Assembly: GCA_022511145.1 (NCBI GenBank)
Contig: JAFLSC010000021.1
Coordinates: 1-35,037, forward strand
Length of the DNA stretch: 35,037 nt
DNA from: Helicobacter sp.
GTDB lineage: Bacteria > Campylobacterota > Campylobacteria > Campylobacterales > Helicobacteraceae
Direction of reading: 5' to 3'
How positions within the stretch are numbered: position 1 is the first letter of the stretch; each line of letters starts with the position of its first letter. Positions 24,693-34,401 of the stretch are shown here, piece by piece. Both the position numbers and the translations under genes were made by a program. The notes beneath the pieces are model-generated. The model had not been told where the DNA came from, made no database searches, and worked only from the letters and a program-made list of their open reading frames with translations.

Positions 24693-25736
24693 TTACTCAT
24701 AAAGGGTATTTTGCTTATAGGCATCAGTGTCAATGGTATCTAAAGCTATGCTTGTCCCTTTGGCAACGCACAACAAAGGCTCTTCACCTACATAAACAGG
24801 GAGCTTTACAATATCAGAGAGATATTTATCAAGTCCCCGAAGCAATGCACCTCCACCTGTTAAGACAATGCCATTTTCAACAATATCTCCTGCCAAATCG
24901 GGCGGAACTTGCTCAAGCACATCTTTGAGGGCATTAGACATTTCTTTGAGGCATTCTCGCACAGCTTCTCGCACATCTTCACTTGTTAATTCGATTGTAT
25001 TAGGCAACCCGCTCACTTGGTCTCTACCTTTTACCGGCATCGCAAGAGGCTCATCAAGACTTGATGCTGCTCCTATTTGGATTTTAATCTCCTCGCCTGT
25101 TCGCTCACCAATAAGTAAGCTGTATTTGCGTCTAACATAATCCACAATCGCATTATCAAGCTTATCTCCAGCGATTCTAAGAGATTTTGAGACAACTAAA
25201 CCACCCAAAGAAATTACTCCGATTTCCGTTGTTCCCCCGCCAATATCAACAACCAAACTACCTTGAGGCTCATCGATTTTTAATCCCGCTCCAATAGCTG
25301 CTGCCATAGGCTCCTCAATCAAAAAAACCTCTCTTGCTCCTGCTGACATAGCAGATTCTCTGACCGCTTTTCTCTCCACCCCTGTTAATCCATAAGGAAC
25401 ACAAACGATGATTCTTGGGCGGATTAGAGCCTTTCTTTTATGAGCTTTTTCAATAAAATAGCGAATCATCTTTTCAGTCATATCAAAATCCGCAATCACC
25501 CCATCTCGCATAGGACGCACTGCATAAATTCCACCAGGTGTTTTTCCCACCATTTCCTTAGCTTCGTGCCCTACGGCTAAAACCTTATTTTTACCAAATT
25601 TATCATTTTGAACTGCCACCACAGAGGGTTCATTAATGATAATACCTTGCCCTTTAATTGAAACGATTGTGTTTGCTGTCCCTAAATCGATAGCAATATC
25701 GTGCGAAAACCAACCAATAACTTTATCTAATAACAT
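24693..25736 (-). CDS. mreB: rod shape-determining protein MreB
   Basis: Bacterial actin that positions cell-wall synthesis. Actin-fold phosphate loops are clear: DIAIDLGTANTIV at the N-terminus, VVDIGGGTTEIGVISLGG in the middle and GIVLTGGGALLRGLD near the C-terminus. Length 347 is normal. Precedes mreC and follows clpX, the same order as in H. pylori HP1374-HP1372. A ribosome-binding GGAGG lies just upstream. Confidence 0.97.
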   Translation of the reverse strand: MLLDKVIGWFSHDIAIDLGTANTIVSIKGQGIIINEPSVVAVQNDKFGKNKVLAVGHEAKEMVGKTPGGIYAVRPMRDGVIADFDMTEKMIRYFIEKAHKRKALIRPRIIVCVPYGLTGVERKAVRESAMSAGAREVFLIEEPMAAAIGAGLKIDEPQGSLVVDIGGGTTEIGVISLGGLVVSKSLRIAGDKLDNAIVDYVRRKYSLLIGERTGEEIKIQIGAASSLDEPLAMPVKGRDQVSGLPNTIELTSEDVREAVRECLKEMSNALKDVLEQVPPDLAGDIVENGIVLTGGGALLRGLDKYLSDIVKLPVYVGEEPLLCVAKGTSIALDTIDTDAYKQNTLYE

Positions 25737-25756
25737 CTTCCTCCCTTTCTGTTTAA

Positions 25757-27004
25757 TTAAGCACTTTTTTTACTCGATTTTTTTTGTTTGATAAGTAAAG
25801 GCTTCCCTGTCTTTTTCACGGATTCGGGCGTAATAACAACCTCATAACCTTTAAGTTCAGGTAACTCATACATAATATCAAGCATAACCTCTTCCATAAT
25901 AGAACGCAACCCTCTTGCCCCTGTTTTTCGCTCTAAGGCAAGTTGGGCTATCTCCTCTAAAGCCTCAGGTTTAAACACTAAAATTGCATTATCCAAAGCA
26001 AAAAGCTTTTGGTATTGTTTGGTTAAAGCATTTTTAGGTTTTAAAAGAATGTTAATCATTGCCTCTTTAGTAATTTCCTCTAGGGTTGCAACCATATGCA
26101 AACGTCCAATTAACTCTGGAATCAAACCATAGCTCACTAAATCATCAGGTTCCACACTCTCAAGGAGATTGCTAGAAGCTATCTTTTTCTTTTTTTCGTG
26201 GTGGAATCCTAGAGTGTTTCCACCTTTTCGCCTTTCAATAATCTCCCTTAAACCATCAAAAGCCCCGCCACAAATAAAAAGAATATCTTTGGTATCAATT
26301 TGGATAAAATCTTGGTTAGGGTGTTTTCTGCCGCCTTTTGGGGGAACATTAACAACGCTGCCTTCAATAATTTTTAAAAGAGCTTGCTGCACACCCTCAC
26401 CTGAAACATCTCGAGTAATAGAGCGATTTTCTGAAAGTCTTGAGATTTTATCAATCTCATCGATAAAAACAATTCCCTTTTGTGCTTTTTTGACATCACC
26501 CCCTGCCTCTTGCAAAAGACGCGTGAGAATATTTTCTACATCTTCTCCCACATACCCTGCCTCTGTGAGACTAGTCGCATCACAAATCGCAATAGGAATA
26601 TTCAAGGATTTTGCTAATGTCTGTGCCATTAGCGTCTTTCCGCTTCCTGTAGGACCAATAAGCAAAATATTAGATTTTGAAATTTCTGTCTCATCATTTT
26701 GACTTTGTTGCAAGATTCTTTTGTAGTGATTATAAACAGCTACACTAAAGACTTTTTTAGCTTTCTCTTGCCCAATTACATATTCATCTAAGATTTTTTT
26801 AAGTTCTTTTGGCGGAAGTATGACAAAATCCTCTTCACCTGCTACTTCAAAATCCTCCTCAAAATCTATTGTATCACCCTTACCCAAAAGAATATTATAA
26901 GAGGCAATCACACAATTTTTACAGATACAAACATTGCTTCCCGCAATAAGAGGATTTTTCTGTGTCTCCTTAGATTTACAAAAATCACAAATTCGTTCAT
27001 TCAT
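25757..27004 (-). CDS. clpX: ATP-dependent Clp protease ATP-binding subunit ClpX
   Basis: AAA+ unfoldase that feeds tagged proteins to ClpP. The N-terminal C4 zinc finger is Cys6, Cys9, Cys28, Cys31; Walker A GPTGSGKT is at 117-124; Walker B is [11 protein letters not shown]; the pore loop GYVGEDVEN and the arginine-finger region [10 protein letters not shown] are intact. Length 415 is normal. Its start overlaps the lpxA 3' end by 8 nt. Confidence 0.97.
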   Translation of the reverse strand: MNERICDFCKSKETQKNPLIAGSNVCICKNCVIASYNILLGKGDTIDFEEDFEVAGEEDFVILPPKELKKILDEYVIGQEKAKKVFSVAVYNHYKRILQQSQNDETEISKSNILLIGPTGSGKTLMAQTLAKSLNIPIAICDATSLTEAGYVGEDVENILTRLLQEAGGDVKKAQKGIVFIDEIDKISRLSENRSITRDVSGEGVQQALLKIIEGSVVNVPPKGGRKHPNQDFIQIDTKDILFICGGAFDGLREIIERRKGGNTLGFHHEKKKKIASSNLLESVEPDDLVSYGLIPELIGRLHMVATLEEITKEAMINILLKPKNALTKQYQKLFALDNAILVFKPEALEEIAQLALERKTGARGLRSIMEEVMLDIMYELPELKGYEVVITPESVKKTGKPLLIKQKKSSKKSA

Positions 27005-27803
27005 ATGCTTTCCTTACAAAGGGGATTCCTCGTGTTGATTTAATAATAAAATCACACATCTTTATGATATTATCATCAGAGGGTTTCTCTCCTAAAATCG
27101 TTTGAGCAATTTCTTTAATCGGTTGATTTCCCATAAAAATTCGTTTATAGACACGATTAATCGCATCAACTTGATGATGTTCAAAAGTTTTTCTCAAGCG
27201 ATGCAAGTTTAATCCTCTAACAACCGCTCGATTCCCTTCAGCCATACAAAAGGGCGGAATATCTTGAGAGAGAGCACTCGCCCCAGCAATCATTGCGTAA
27301 TCCCCAACTTTCACAAACTGATGAAGCGGTGTCAATCCTCCTATGTTAATATGATTGCCCAATACAATATGTCCCCCTAAAGTAACGCCATTAGCTAAAA
27401 TACAATTATCCCCAATAATACAATCGTGGGCAATATGCACATACGCCATTAAAAGATTATGATTCCCAATAATGGTTCTGCCTCCCTCATTGCCTGTTCC
27501 GGGATTAATCATTGTAAATTCGCGGATTTTATTATAATCCCCAAAGATAAGTTCATTAGGTTCATCGCGATATTTAAGGTCCTGTGGCTTCGTGCCTAAA
27601 ACGGCATTAGGAAAAACTTCATTGTGTTCCCCCAAAGTCGTATTTCCCAATAAAGTAACATTATTATAGATTTCACTAAAAGCTCCAATTTTAACATCTT
27701 TGCCGATGATACAATAATGTCCGATTTTGACATTTTCGCCAATAACCGCTCCCTCTTCAATAATAGCAGTATCAGCAATAATGGCGGTTTTGGCAATACT
27801 CAT
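26997..27803 (-). CDS. lpxA: UDP-N-acetylglucosamine acyltransferase
   Basis: First step of lipid A synthesis. A left-handed beta-helix of hexapeptide repeats ([22 protein letters not shown] and onward to about residue 185), the catalytic His in [28 protein letters not shown], then the helical C-terminal domain with [10 protein letters not shown]. Length 268 is usual. Overlaps both fabZ (4 nt) and clpX (8 nt). Confidence 0.96.
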   Translation of the reverse strand: MSIAKTAIIADTAIIEEGAVIGENVKIGHYCIIGKDVKIGAFSEIYNNVTLLGNTTLGEHNEVFPNAVLGTKPQDLKYRDEPNELIFGDYNKIREFTMINPGTGNEGGRTIIGNHNLLMAYVHIAHDCIIGDNCILANGVTLGGHIVLGNHINIGGLTPLHQFVKVGDYAMIAGASALSQDIPPFCMAEGNRAVVRGLNLHRLRKTFEHHQVDAINRVYKRIFMGNQPIKEIAQTILGEKPSDDNIIKMCDFIIKSTRGIPFVRKAYE

Positions 27804-28270
27804 TGATGCACCTTTTTCTCTGTTTTATCAACGACCATTGCTTTGAGTTCTGCTTCAGCCACCAATTTATTTTCAACATAAGCATAGCCTTGTAACACCC
27901 AAATTCCGCCTTTTTGCTTTAAGACTTCTAATTTATAAACAAGCTTATCGCCCGGTGTTACAGGATTTCTAAATTTTGCTTTATCAATACTCATAAAATA
28001 AACGATTTTATCGCCTTGATTGACACATTCCTCTCCAAACATACTCACAAAAGCTAAAACACCGCCCGCTTGTGCCATACCCTCAATGATATAAACACCC
28101 GGATAAATGGGTTGTGTAGGAAAATGCCCATTAAAAATTTCCTCATTAATGCTAACATTTTTATAGGCTTCAATATTTTGATTGATATTAAGGGAAACAA
28201 TCCTATCAACAAGCAATAAAGGGTAACGATGGGGTAGAATCTCTTTGATTCGTTGAATATCATACTGCAT
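27800..28270 (-). CDS. fabZ: 3-hydroxyacyl-ACP dehydratase FabZ
   Basis: Dehydratase of fatty-acid elongation, single hot-dog fold. Catalytic His in FNGHFPTQPIYPGV and Glu in IIEGMAQAGGVLAF; the N-terminal IKEILPHRYPLLLVDRI is typical. I chose the ATG at 28270 because AGGA lies 7 nt upstream; the ATG at 28276 is directly against that site and unlikely to be used. The stop overlaps the lpxA start as ATGA. First gene of the fabZ-lpxA-clpX-mreB-mreC-ogt run. Confidence 0.95.
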   Translation of the reverse strand: MQYDIQRIKEILPHRYPLLLVDRIVSLNINQNIEAYKNVSINEEIFNGHFPTQPIYPGVYIIEGMAQAGGVLAFVSMFGEECVNQGDKIVYFMSIDKAKFRNPVTPGDKLVYKLEVLKQKGGIWVLQGYAYVENKLVAEAELKAMVVDKTEKKVHQ

Positions 28271-28360
28271 TAACATTCCTTAAAAAACTAAAACCTAAGG
28301 ATAAATTTTGTATTTTAACATAAAATAAAGTTAAAATTAAGAGATTTTGAAAAAAAATTA

Positions 28361-29740
28361 TCATAATGCCATTTTTCCCGGATTTAAAATATTATTAGGG
28401 TCAAAAGCTTGTTTGATAGTCCTAAAGAGATTCATTTCTTCCTCTGTGAAAGCAAGTTTCATAAAAGGGGCTTTAGAAAGCCCTATCCCGTGTTCTCCAC
28501 TTAAAGTCCCTCCCAAATCCACAGCGATTTTAAAAATTTCTTCAATCGCCTTATGTCCTCTTTCTAACTCTTCGGGGTTAGAGCCATCAACCATTACATT
28601 AGTATGCACATTACCATCGCCCGTATGCCCAAAACAAGGCACAACAACATTATACTTTTGGGCAACTTGAGCGATTTTTTCTAAAAGTTCGGGGAGTTTG
28701 CTACGCGGGACGGTAATATCTTCATTGAGCTTTTTACTCCCATAAATCGTGATACTTGGACTCGCATTTTTTCTTGCAAACCATAAATTGGCAGCTTCTT
28801 GTTCGTTGGAAGCTTTGATAAAATCACTCGCACCATTTTCATAGAATTTTTCTTCAATCTTATTGATTTGATAGGCGATTTCTTCAGGTAGATTCCCATC
28901 AACTTCTGTAATCAAAATCGCTCCTGCTTGAGTGGGTAAGCCTTTGTGGAATTTTTCTTCTACGGCTTTAATGCTTAAATTATCTAAAAATTCCATTGCC
29001 ACCGGTGTGATACCGCTTGCCATTGTTTTATAAACTGCATTCATTGCGGATTCTATACTTGGAAAAACCCCCATTGCACTTTGGTTATACTTGGGTTTGC
29101 TTAACAACTTTAATGTGATTTCAGTAATAACGCCTAATGTCCCCTCACTTGCAATCAAAATCCCAGCAATGTTATACCCCGCCACATCTTTAATTGTCTT
29201 TTTTCCTGCTCGAATCACATCGCCATTAGGCAAAACTGCCCGCAAAGCCATAACAAAATCCTTTGTGATTCCGTATTTAGCCGCCCGCATTCCTCCTGCA
29301 TTCTCGCTAACATTCCCTCCTAAAGTGGAATAATGCTCGCTAGCAGGGTCAGGTGGATAAAACAATCCTACTTTTTCCGCAGCCCTCTGAAGCTCCATAT
29401 TAACCACACCCGGTTGCACTCTAGCAACCATATTTTCCATATCAATCTCTAAGATTTGGTTCATATGTTTTTCAAGTGCTAAAATCACACCGCCTTGAAC
29501 TGCCAAAGCTCCTCCTGTAAATCCACTTCCCGCACCTCTTGGGATAACAGGGATTTTGTGAGTGTTGCAATATTTTAAAATTTGACTTACTTCTTCTTCA
29601 TTGTGGGGAAAAACTACACATTCAGGATATTTTCTCTCTTTTGTTGCATCATAACAATACGCACTTAAATGAGCTTTATCATCATAGCAGTCCTCACTTC
29701 CTACAATACTTCTTAAATCGCTAACATTTTGGGAAGTCAT
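28361..29740 (-). CDS. glcD: FAD-linked oxidase, GlcD family (glycolate/D-lactate dehydrogenase type)
   Basis: Flavoprotein oxidising a 2-hydroxy acid. FAD-binding PCMH domain: IPVIPRGAGSGFTGGALAVQGG, YPPDPASEHYSTLGGNVSENAGGMRAAKYG; the C-terminal domain ends GGTLSGEHGIGLSKAPFMKLAF and FDPNNILNPGKM. Length 459 is normal. It corresponds to H. pylori HP0509, beside pgbA (HP0508) as here, and its start overlaps the pgbA-like stop (ATGA). Substrate cannot be told from sequence; no glcE or glcF is in the window. Confidence 0.9.
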   Translation of the reverse strand: MTSQNVSDLRSIVGSEDCYDDKAHLSAYCYDATKERKYPECVVFPHNEEEVSQILKYCNTHKIPVIPRGAGSGFTGGALAVQGGVILALEKHMNQILEIDMENMVARVQPGVVNMELQRAAEKVGLFYPPDPASEHYSTLGGNVSENAGGMRAAKYGITKDFVMALRAVLPNGDVIRAGKKTIKDVAGYNIAGILIASEGTLGVITEITLKLLSKPKYNQSAMGVFPSIESAMNAVYKTMASGITPVAMEFLDNLSIKAVEEKFHKGLPTQAGAILITEVDGNLPEEIAYQINKIEEKFYENGASDFIKASNEQEAANLWFARKNASPSITIYGSKKLNEDITVPRSKLPELLEKIAQVAQKYNVVVPCFGHTGDGNVHTNVMVDGSNPEELERGHKAIEEIFKIAVDLGGTLSGEHGIGLSKAPFMKLAFTEEEMNLFRTIKQAFDPNNILNPGKMAL

Positions 29741-30573
29741 TGTTTTACCTCCCCTTTGAAAATATCTTCTACTTGTTTGGTTAGATATTTGCTCACTCTT
29801 CCAAAGAAAGTTGCTTCATCATCTTCAATTTCACCCTTTAGAAGGGCATCATAATACAAATAATAATCATCAACAGAAATTCCACCAATCAGATAGCTAA
29901 ACCAATCTTGATTTATTTTTCCTATGCGAGAAAAGAAAGGACGCATTCTATCTTCAATAGCTGCTCTCCCACTAATATAATCTTTTTTCATCACTGCAAA
30001 AGTTTGGCAATCTAAGGCTTGTCCTTCATTAAGATTAACCATATAAATAATACCTATGGCATATTGAGCACAAATATTTCTAAAATCTGATTTGACGGGA
30101 GCAAGATGATTGACCCCAACCAAATAGGCAGCAAATAAGTCAGGGTGTGTCCAAGTTACATCAGGGTAGGCTTCCAAAACTTTTTGATAAATTTCTTGAC
30201 TAGGGGCAATAAGCAAAGCCCTATCGTTAAAAGCTCTAAAGATTACCTCATCATTTTTTTGAGGTGTTAGAGTTGGCGTAGGAAAAGCTTTTTGTTCCAA
30301 ACCCACATAAGGTTCAAAAGCAATTTTGGCTTTATTATCTTGGATTTCAATAACCGCTGCTTTGGCAATGATTCCAGAATGTTCATTGTTAAACCAACGG
30401 ACAATATCTCCACTCTCTCCCACTCTTAAATCAAAAGCGGGCACATAAGCATAATCTTGTGAATCCATCTCTGTGATAGGGACGATAAGTTTATTACCAA
30501 AAGGAGAGGCAAAAAGATAAGAAAATAAGCCTAAACAAAGCCCTGCCTTGAAAAATTTATTAAAAAAATTCAT
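29737..30573 (-). CDS. PgbA N-terminal-domain protein (plasminogen-binding protein homologue)
   Basis: A 278-residue secreted protein with a signal peptide (cleavage near YLFAS, about residue 23). The body begins FGNKLIVPITEMDSQDYAYVPAFDLRVGESGDIVRWF and continues to a WFSYLIGG segment, which I recognise as the N-terminal domain of H. pylori PgbA (HP0508); the glcD neighbour supports this. The long charged C-terminal tail of H. pylori PgbA is missing and the protein ends in Gln, not Lys. Plasminogen binding, which uses C-terminal lysines, should therefore not be assumed. Role unknown; surface or periplasmic location is inferred. Confidence 0.75.
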   Translation of the reverse strand: MNFFNKFFKAGLCLGLFSYLFASPFGNKLIVPITEMDSQDYAYVPAFDLRVGESGDIVRWFNNEHSGIIAKAAVIEIQDNKAKIAFEPYVGLEQKAFPTPTLTPQKNDEVIFRAFNDRALLIAPSQEIYQKVLEAYPDVTWTHPDLFAAYLVGVNHLAPVKSDFRNICAQYAIGIIYMVNLNEGQALDCQTFAVMKKDYISGRAAIEDRMRPFFSRIGKINQDWFSYLIGGISVDDYYLYYDALLKGEIEDDEATFFGRVSKYLTKQVEDIFKGEVKQ

Positions 30574-30655
30574 TCGATAAAACCTTAAAATGATAAGCTA
30601 GAGCATTATTGTATTGTATTTTTGCTTAATTTATGGAAGTGTTTTAAAAATAAAA

Positions 30656-30673
30656 GTGGAATTATTTTTGCTT
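30656..30673 (+). promoter_or_regulatory. sigma-54 (RpoN) promoter before the unknown 195-residue gene
   Basis: GTGGAATTATTTTTGCTT with GG at 30658-30659 and GC at 30670-30671, spaced exactly 12 nt. It lies 47 nt before the start codon. This puts the following gene in the flagellar RpoN regulon. Confidence 0.8.
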
Positions 30674-30720
30674 GATTGCCCTTAGTGATTTTGTTAGACT
30701 TTTTTAAATAAGGCGGTATT

Positions 30721-31308
30721 ATGATTATTAACCAAAATTTGAATGGTTTGGGTAGTGTTATTAATGAAGCCAATAAACTTTTAGGGGACACAAAAACCTC
30801 TTCATCAAACCAAATCTCCCAAAGCTCCTCAATCAAACAAATATCAGAAAACAAACAAGAGGAAGAATCACTAACGGGAGAGAGGAACACTTACGGAATG
30901 ATTAGCTTAGAATTAATGAATGATGAGCAATATCGGGCATTTCAAAGAGTTACAGCAGGAATGTCTGTGAGTGAAAAGATTGAGGTTGCTCAAACGCTAA
31001 CAAGGGCAGGCAATTTAAGTGCAAGTGTAGAAAAAGTTGTTGAGAGGGAAAAGCAATTAGGCGAAGAACAAAAGCAAGAAGTAGGATTTTTAGGAATCAG
31101 CTCAAAAGGTTGGGAAGAAGTAAGTGAGGAATTTCAAGACAACCTCAATCATCTTAACGGGCTTTACACGAAAAATTACCGCAAGAGTATCAGTGCAAAC
31201 TACAATGATATTTTAAAAAGAAATCAAGAAGCAAAGACTCAAAGAATCCTTAGAGAGTTCAGCCACGCAATCTTCGCAGGAAACCTAAAGATTGATATGA
31301 TGAGCTAG
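30721..31308 (+). CDS. unknown protein in the flagellar sigma-54 regulon
   Basis: A 195-residue protein I do not recognise. No signal peptide or membrane segment. The first ~55 residues are polar and disordered-looking (Asn, Ser, Gln, Glu rich), like the N-termini of flagellar export substrates. A helical, charged central part follows, with ISLELMNDEQYRAFQRVTAG and VSEKIEVAQTLTRAG, and a basic C-terminal helix. The ATG fits an AAGGCGG ribosome-binding site 5 nt upstream. An RpoN promoter and no co-transcribed gene suggest a single-gene flagellar unit, perhaps an exported or accessory protein. Confidence 0.8.
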   Translation: MIINQNLNGLGSVINEANKLLGDTKTSSSNQISQSSSIKQISENKQEEESLTGERNTYGMISLELMNDEQYRAFQRVTAGMSVSEKIEVAQTLTRAGNLSASVEKVVEREKQLGEEQKQEVGFLGISSKGWEEVSEEFQDNLNHLNGLYTKNYRKSISANYNDILKRNQEAKTQRILREFSHAIFAGNLKIDMMS

Positions 31309-31322
31309 TTTAATCGTTTTTT

Positions 31323-31356
31323 AAAGAAAAACACTCTAAAATGGCTTTTCTTTTTT
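31323..31356 (+). terminator. weak A/U-stem terminator candidate
   Basis: AAAGAAAA (31323-31330) pairs with TTTTCTTT (31346-31353) across a 15-nt loop and is followed by TTT. It lies 14 nt after the stop codon of the 195-residue gene. The stem is nearly all A-U, so termination is doubtful. Confidence 0.35.
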
Positions 31357-31370
31357 ACTTTATAATATTT

Positions 31371-31448
31371 GCCAAGGTAGCTCAGCTGGTTTAGAGCGCT
31401 GGTCTCATAAGCCGGAGGTCGGGGGTTCAAGTCCCCCCTTTGGTACCA
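31371..31448 (+). tRNA. tRNA-Met (anticodon CAU)
   Basis: A full cloverleaf: acceptor GCCAAGG with CTTTGGT, D stem GCTC/GAGC, anticodon stem CTGGT/GCCGG with loop CTCATAA, T stem GGGGG/CCCCC with TTCAAGT, and an encoded CCA. The anticodon is CAT. I call it elongator Met from the mismatch-free first pair; tRNA-Ile with a lysidine-modified CAU cannot be excluded by eye. A perfect TATAAT ends only 4 nt upstream, closer than usual for a -10. Confidence 0.9.
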
Positions 31449-31466
31449 TTTATTTTATAAGTGTAG

Positions 31467-31543
31467 GCGCTCATAGCTCAGCTGGATAGAGCAACGGCCT
31501 TCTAAGCCGTAGGTCAGAGGTTCGAATCCTCTTGGGCGTACCA
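31467..31543 (+). tRNA. tRNA-Arg (anticodon UCU)
   Basis: Acceptor GCGCTCA with TGGGCGT, D stem GCTC/GAGC, anticodon stem ACGGC/GCCGT with loop CTTCTAA (anticodon TCT, reads AGA/AGG), T stem AGAGG/CCTCT with TTCGAAT, and an encoded CCA. It follows tRNA-Met by 18 nt and is probably co-transcribed with it. Confidence 0.95.
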
Positions 31544-31574
31544 CTTCTAACAAGAATCAAAACTTTCTAAAGCC

Positions 31575-33005
31575 TTATCCTTGTAATTTTTCTTTAAGCA
31601 ATTCATTAACGCGAGCAGGATTTACCCCTTTAATATTTTTCATCACTTGCCCTACAAAAAACCCAAGCAATTTATCTTTTCCGTTTTTGTATTCAGTAAC
31701 TTTATCAGCATTTGCATTAATAACAGCCTCTATGGCAGCTAAAATCGCTCCATCATCATTGACTTGCTCTAATCCCATTGATTGAATCAAAGCATCAACA
31801 TCGCCACCTTTTTTCTCCACCAAAACATCAAGAATTTCTTTGGCACTCTTTCCACTGATTTTACCCTCATCAATGCGTTTAACCAAAGTTGCCAAAGTCG
31901 GAGCATTAATGCCACAATTTTGCAAATTACTCTCGCCCTTAAGTCTTCCTAAAAGTTCGGTTGTTAGCCAAGTAACTGCACCTTTTGGGCTAGCCCCTAA
32001 TTGCAACATTGATTCAAAATACAACGCCATTTCAAGCTCACTGGTTAATACTCCTGCATCACTAGGTTTGATACCAAAATCCCTTACATATCTTTCCCTC
32101 TTACTATCGGGCATTTCAGGGATTTTTAATCCCTCTTGCATTAAATCCTCATCAATATGCACTGGTAATAAATCTGGGTCTGGAAAATAGCGATAATCTG
32201 CAGCTTCTTCCTTGCCTCGCATTGAGCGGGTAACGCCTTTGGTGGTATCAAAAAGTCTTGTTTCTTGCACAACTTCACTTTCATACTTGCCATCTTCCCA
32301 CGCTTCAATCTGCCTTTGAACCTCATATTCAATGGCTTTTTGGATAAATTTAAAGGAATTGAGATTTTTAATTTCTACACGCGTATAAAACTTACTTTCT
32401 CCTTTTGGGCGGATTGAGACATTAGCATCACATCGAAAACTTCCTTCTTGCATATTCGCATCACTGATTCCTAAAAATCGTACAATAGAATGCAATTTTT
32501 TAAGATAAGCAATTGCTTCCTCGCTATTTCTCATATCAGGCTCACTTACAATCTCCAAAAGTGGTGTGCAGGCACGATTCAAATCCACTTTAGAATAATT
32601 CCCCTCGTGGATATTTTTCCCTGCATCTTCTTCCATATGAGCTCGTGTAACACCGATGATTTTCTTTTTACCCTCTATTTCAATCTCAATGCTTCCTTTG
32701 CCTACAATAGGAATCTCATATTGACTGATTTGATATGCCTTAGGTAAATCCGGATAAAAATAATTTTTTCTCGCAAAGATTGAATCTTGATTAATCACAG
32801 CATTAATCGCACTCCCAAAAGAAATTGCCTTTTTCACCACTTCCTTATTCAAAACCGGTAAAGCTCCCGGAAGCCCCAAACAAGTGGGACAAACATTTTT
32901 GTTAGGCTCTTCTCCGAAACTCGTAGCACAGGAGCAAAAAATCTTTGTTTGCGTATTAAGCTGCACATGAACTTCTAATCCGATAATAGTTTCAAACGCA
33001 CTCAT
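31575..33005 (-). CDS. gatB: aspartyl/glutamyl-tRNA(Asn/Gln) amidotransferase subunit B
   Basis: Subunit of GatCAB that converts Glu-tRNA(Gln) and Asp-tRNA(Asn). Motifs: [78 protein letters not shown] and [18 protein letters not shown]. The tail (about 330-476) is the helical YqeY-like domain that grips the tRNA. Length 476 is normal. Helicobacter needs GatCAB because it lacks a canonical GlnRS. gatA and gatC are not in the window. Confidence 0.97.
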   Translation of the reverse strand: MSAFETIIGLEVHVQLNTQTKIFCSCATSFGEEPNKNVCPTCLGLPGALPVLNKEVVKKAISFGSAINAVINQDSIFARKNYFYPDLPKAYQISQYEIPIVGKGSIEIEIEGKKKIIGVTRAHMEEDAGKNIHEGNYSKVDLNRACTPLLEIVSEPDMRNSEEAIAYLKKLHSIVRFLGISDANMQEGSFRCDANVSIRPKGESKFYTRVEIKNLNSFKFIQKAIEYEVQRQIEAWEDGKYESEVVQETRLFDTTKGVTRSMRGKEEAADYRYFPDPDLLPVHIDEDLMQEGLKIPEMPDSKRERYVRDFGIKPSDAGVLTSELEMALYFESMLQLGASPKGAVTWLTTELLGRLKGESNLQNCGINAPTLATLVKRIDEGKISGKSAKEILDVLVEKKGGDVDALIQSMGLEQVNDDGAILAAIEAVINANADKVTEYKNGKDKLLGFFVGQVMKNIKGVNPARVNELLKEKLQG

Positions 33006-33047
33006 AAAATTCCTTAAAATAATTTTTGTAATTTTAACAAATTTTAC

Positions 33048-33137
33048 TTAAACAAATGGGAAATATTCTTGCACATTAAAAGGACGGATTGTAGAAGAGG
33101 TGTAAAGATAGGATTTTTTGGTGTCGATAATTTGCAT
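33048..33137 (-). CDS. 29-codon small ORF with a strong ribosome-binding site
   Basis: Begins ATG at 33137 with AAGGAG 7 nt upstream, 10 nt after the dehydrogenase stop codon, which is itself part of that site (TAAGGAG). The peptide MQIIDTKKSYLYTSSTIRPF continues to NVQEYFPFV; it is not hydrophobic and has no cysteine. It lies 42 nt before gatB. It could be a real small protein, a regulatory leader, or a leftover start of a lost gene. No family recognised. Confidence 0.45.
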   Translation of the reverse strand: MQIIDTKKSYLYTSSTIRPFNVQEYFPFV

Positions 33138-33147
33138 TTTAAACTCC

Positions 33148-34401
33148 TTATAGTCTTCCACTAACTTGCTCTTTAGGTAAAATCCCTTTGAGGTCAAATA
33201 AGACTTGATTATCACTTTTAGCCAAAGGCAGTGTTTTAAAAGTATCGTGAGCAACAGCTAAAATGATGGCTTCATAATCTTTGGGCTTAAAACTTTTAAG
33301 ATTTTGTAACTCTAGATTGTATTCGTGTTTTACTTCTTTAGCGTCAGCTAAAGGGTCAAAAAGACTCACTTCACAACCAAACTCCTTAAGCTCCTTGATA
33401 ATATCAACAACCCTTGAATTACGAATATCGGGACAATTTTCTTTAAAAGTAATCCCCAAAACCGCTACTTTAGCCCCAACGATTTTATGAGATTTTTGAA
33501 TCATCTGCTTAATGACGCGATTTGCTACGACAATCCCCATATTATCATTAGTGCGGCGACCCGCTAGAATCACTTGGGAATGATAGCCTAACGATTCTGC
33601 TTTATGGGTAAGATAATAAGGATCTACGCTGATACAATGCCCACCTACAAGTCCGGGGCGGAAAGGGAGAAAATTCCATTTTGTCCCTGCTGCTTCTAAA
33701 ACCTCAAGAGTATCAATCCCCATTTTTTCAAAGATAAGTGAGAGCTCATTAACAAAAGCAATATTAATATCCCTTTGGGAGTTTTCAATCACCTTGGCAG
33801 CTTCTGCCACTTTGATGCTTGAGGCTTTGTGTGTGCCTGCTGTGATAATACTAGCATAAAGATTATCGACTTCTTTGGCAACTTCAGGTGTTGAACCGCT
33901 TGTTACTTTCTTGATATTAGGAAGGCGGTGTGATTTATCGCCCGGATTAATGCGTTCAGGGGAATACCCGCAAAAGAAATCCACATTAAATTTTAATCCG
34001 CTCATCTGCTCTAAAATAGGCACACAATCTTCCTCTGTGCAACCCGGATAAACGGTGCTTTCATAAATAACAATATCGCCTTTTTTAAGCACACTTCCTA
34101 CACTCTGGGAAGCCTTTTTGAGTGGTGTCAAATCCGGCTTATTAAAACAATCAATCGGTGTAGGAACCGTAACAATAAAAATCTGTGCTTTTTTTAAGTC
34201 CTCTAAATTTGTTGTGTAACTCAAATGACTTGCAAGTTTTAATTCCTCGCTATCCACTTCTAATGTCCTATCATAACCACTTTGTAACTCCTCAATACGT
34301 TGAGTGTAAATATCAAATCCTATGACAGGGTATTTTTTACCAAACTCTATTGCCAAAGGCAATCCTACATAACCTAACCCAATAACCGCTAGTGTTTTCA
34401 T
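33148..34401 (-). CDS. UDP-sugar 6-dehydrogenase (TviB/WbpO/Ugd family)
   Basis: NAD-dependent, two-step oxidation of a UDP-hexose(HexNAc) to the uronic acid for a surface polysaccharide or LPS. N-terminal Rossmann domain AVIGLGYVGLPLAIEFGKKYPVIGFDI, then TVPTPID, FFCGYSPERINPGD, central dimer helix with AKVIENSQRDINIAFVNEL, and catalytic Cys256 in LVGGHCISVDPYY. C-terminal part GITFKENCPDIRNSR. The NPGD and SPERI context fits UDP-GlcNAc/GalNAc dehydrogenases (TviB, WbpO) better than UDP-glucose Ugd. Length 417. Start ATG with AAGGATTGTA. No other polysaccharide genes are within the window. Confidence 0.87.
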   Translation of the reverse strand: MKTLAVIGLGYVGLPLAIEFGKKYPVIGFDIYTQRIEELQSGYDRTLEVDSEELKLASHLSYTTNLEDLKKAQIFIVTVPTPIDCFNKPDLTPLKKASQSVGSVLKKGDIVIYESTVYPGCTEEDCVPILEQMSGLKFNVDFFCGYSPERINPGDKSHRLPNIKKVTSGSTPEVAKEVDNLYASIITAGTHKASSIKVAEAAKVIENSQRDINIAFVNELSLIFEKMGIDTLEVLEAAGTKWNFLPFRPGLVGGHCISVDPYYLTHKAESLGYHSQVILAGRRTNDNMGIVVANRVIKQMIQKSHKIVGAKVAVLGITFKENCPDIRNSRVVDIIKELKEFGCEVSLFDPLADAKEVKHEYNLELQNLKSFKPKDYEAIILAVAHDTFKTLPLAKSDNQVLFDLKGILPKEQVSGRL

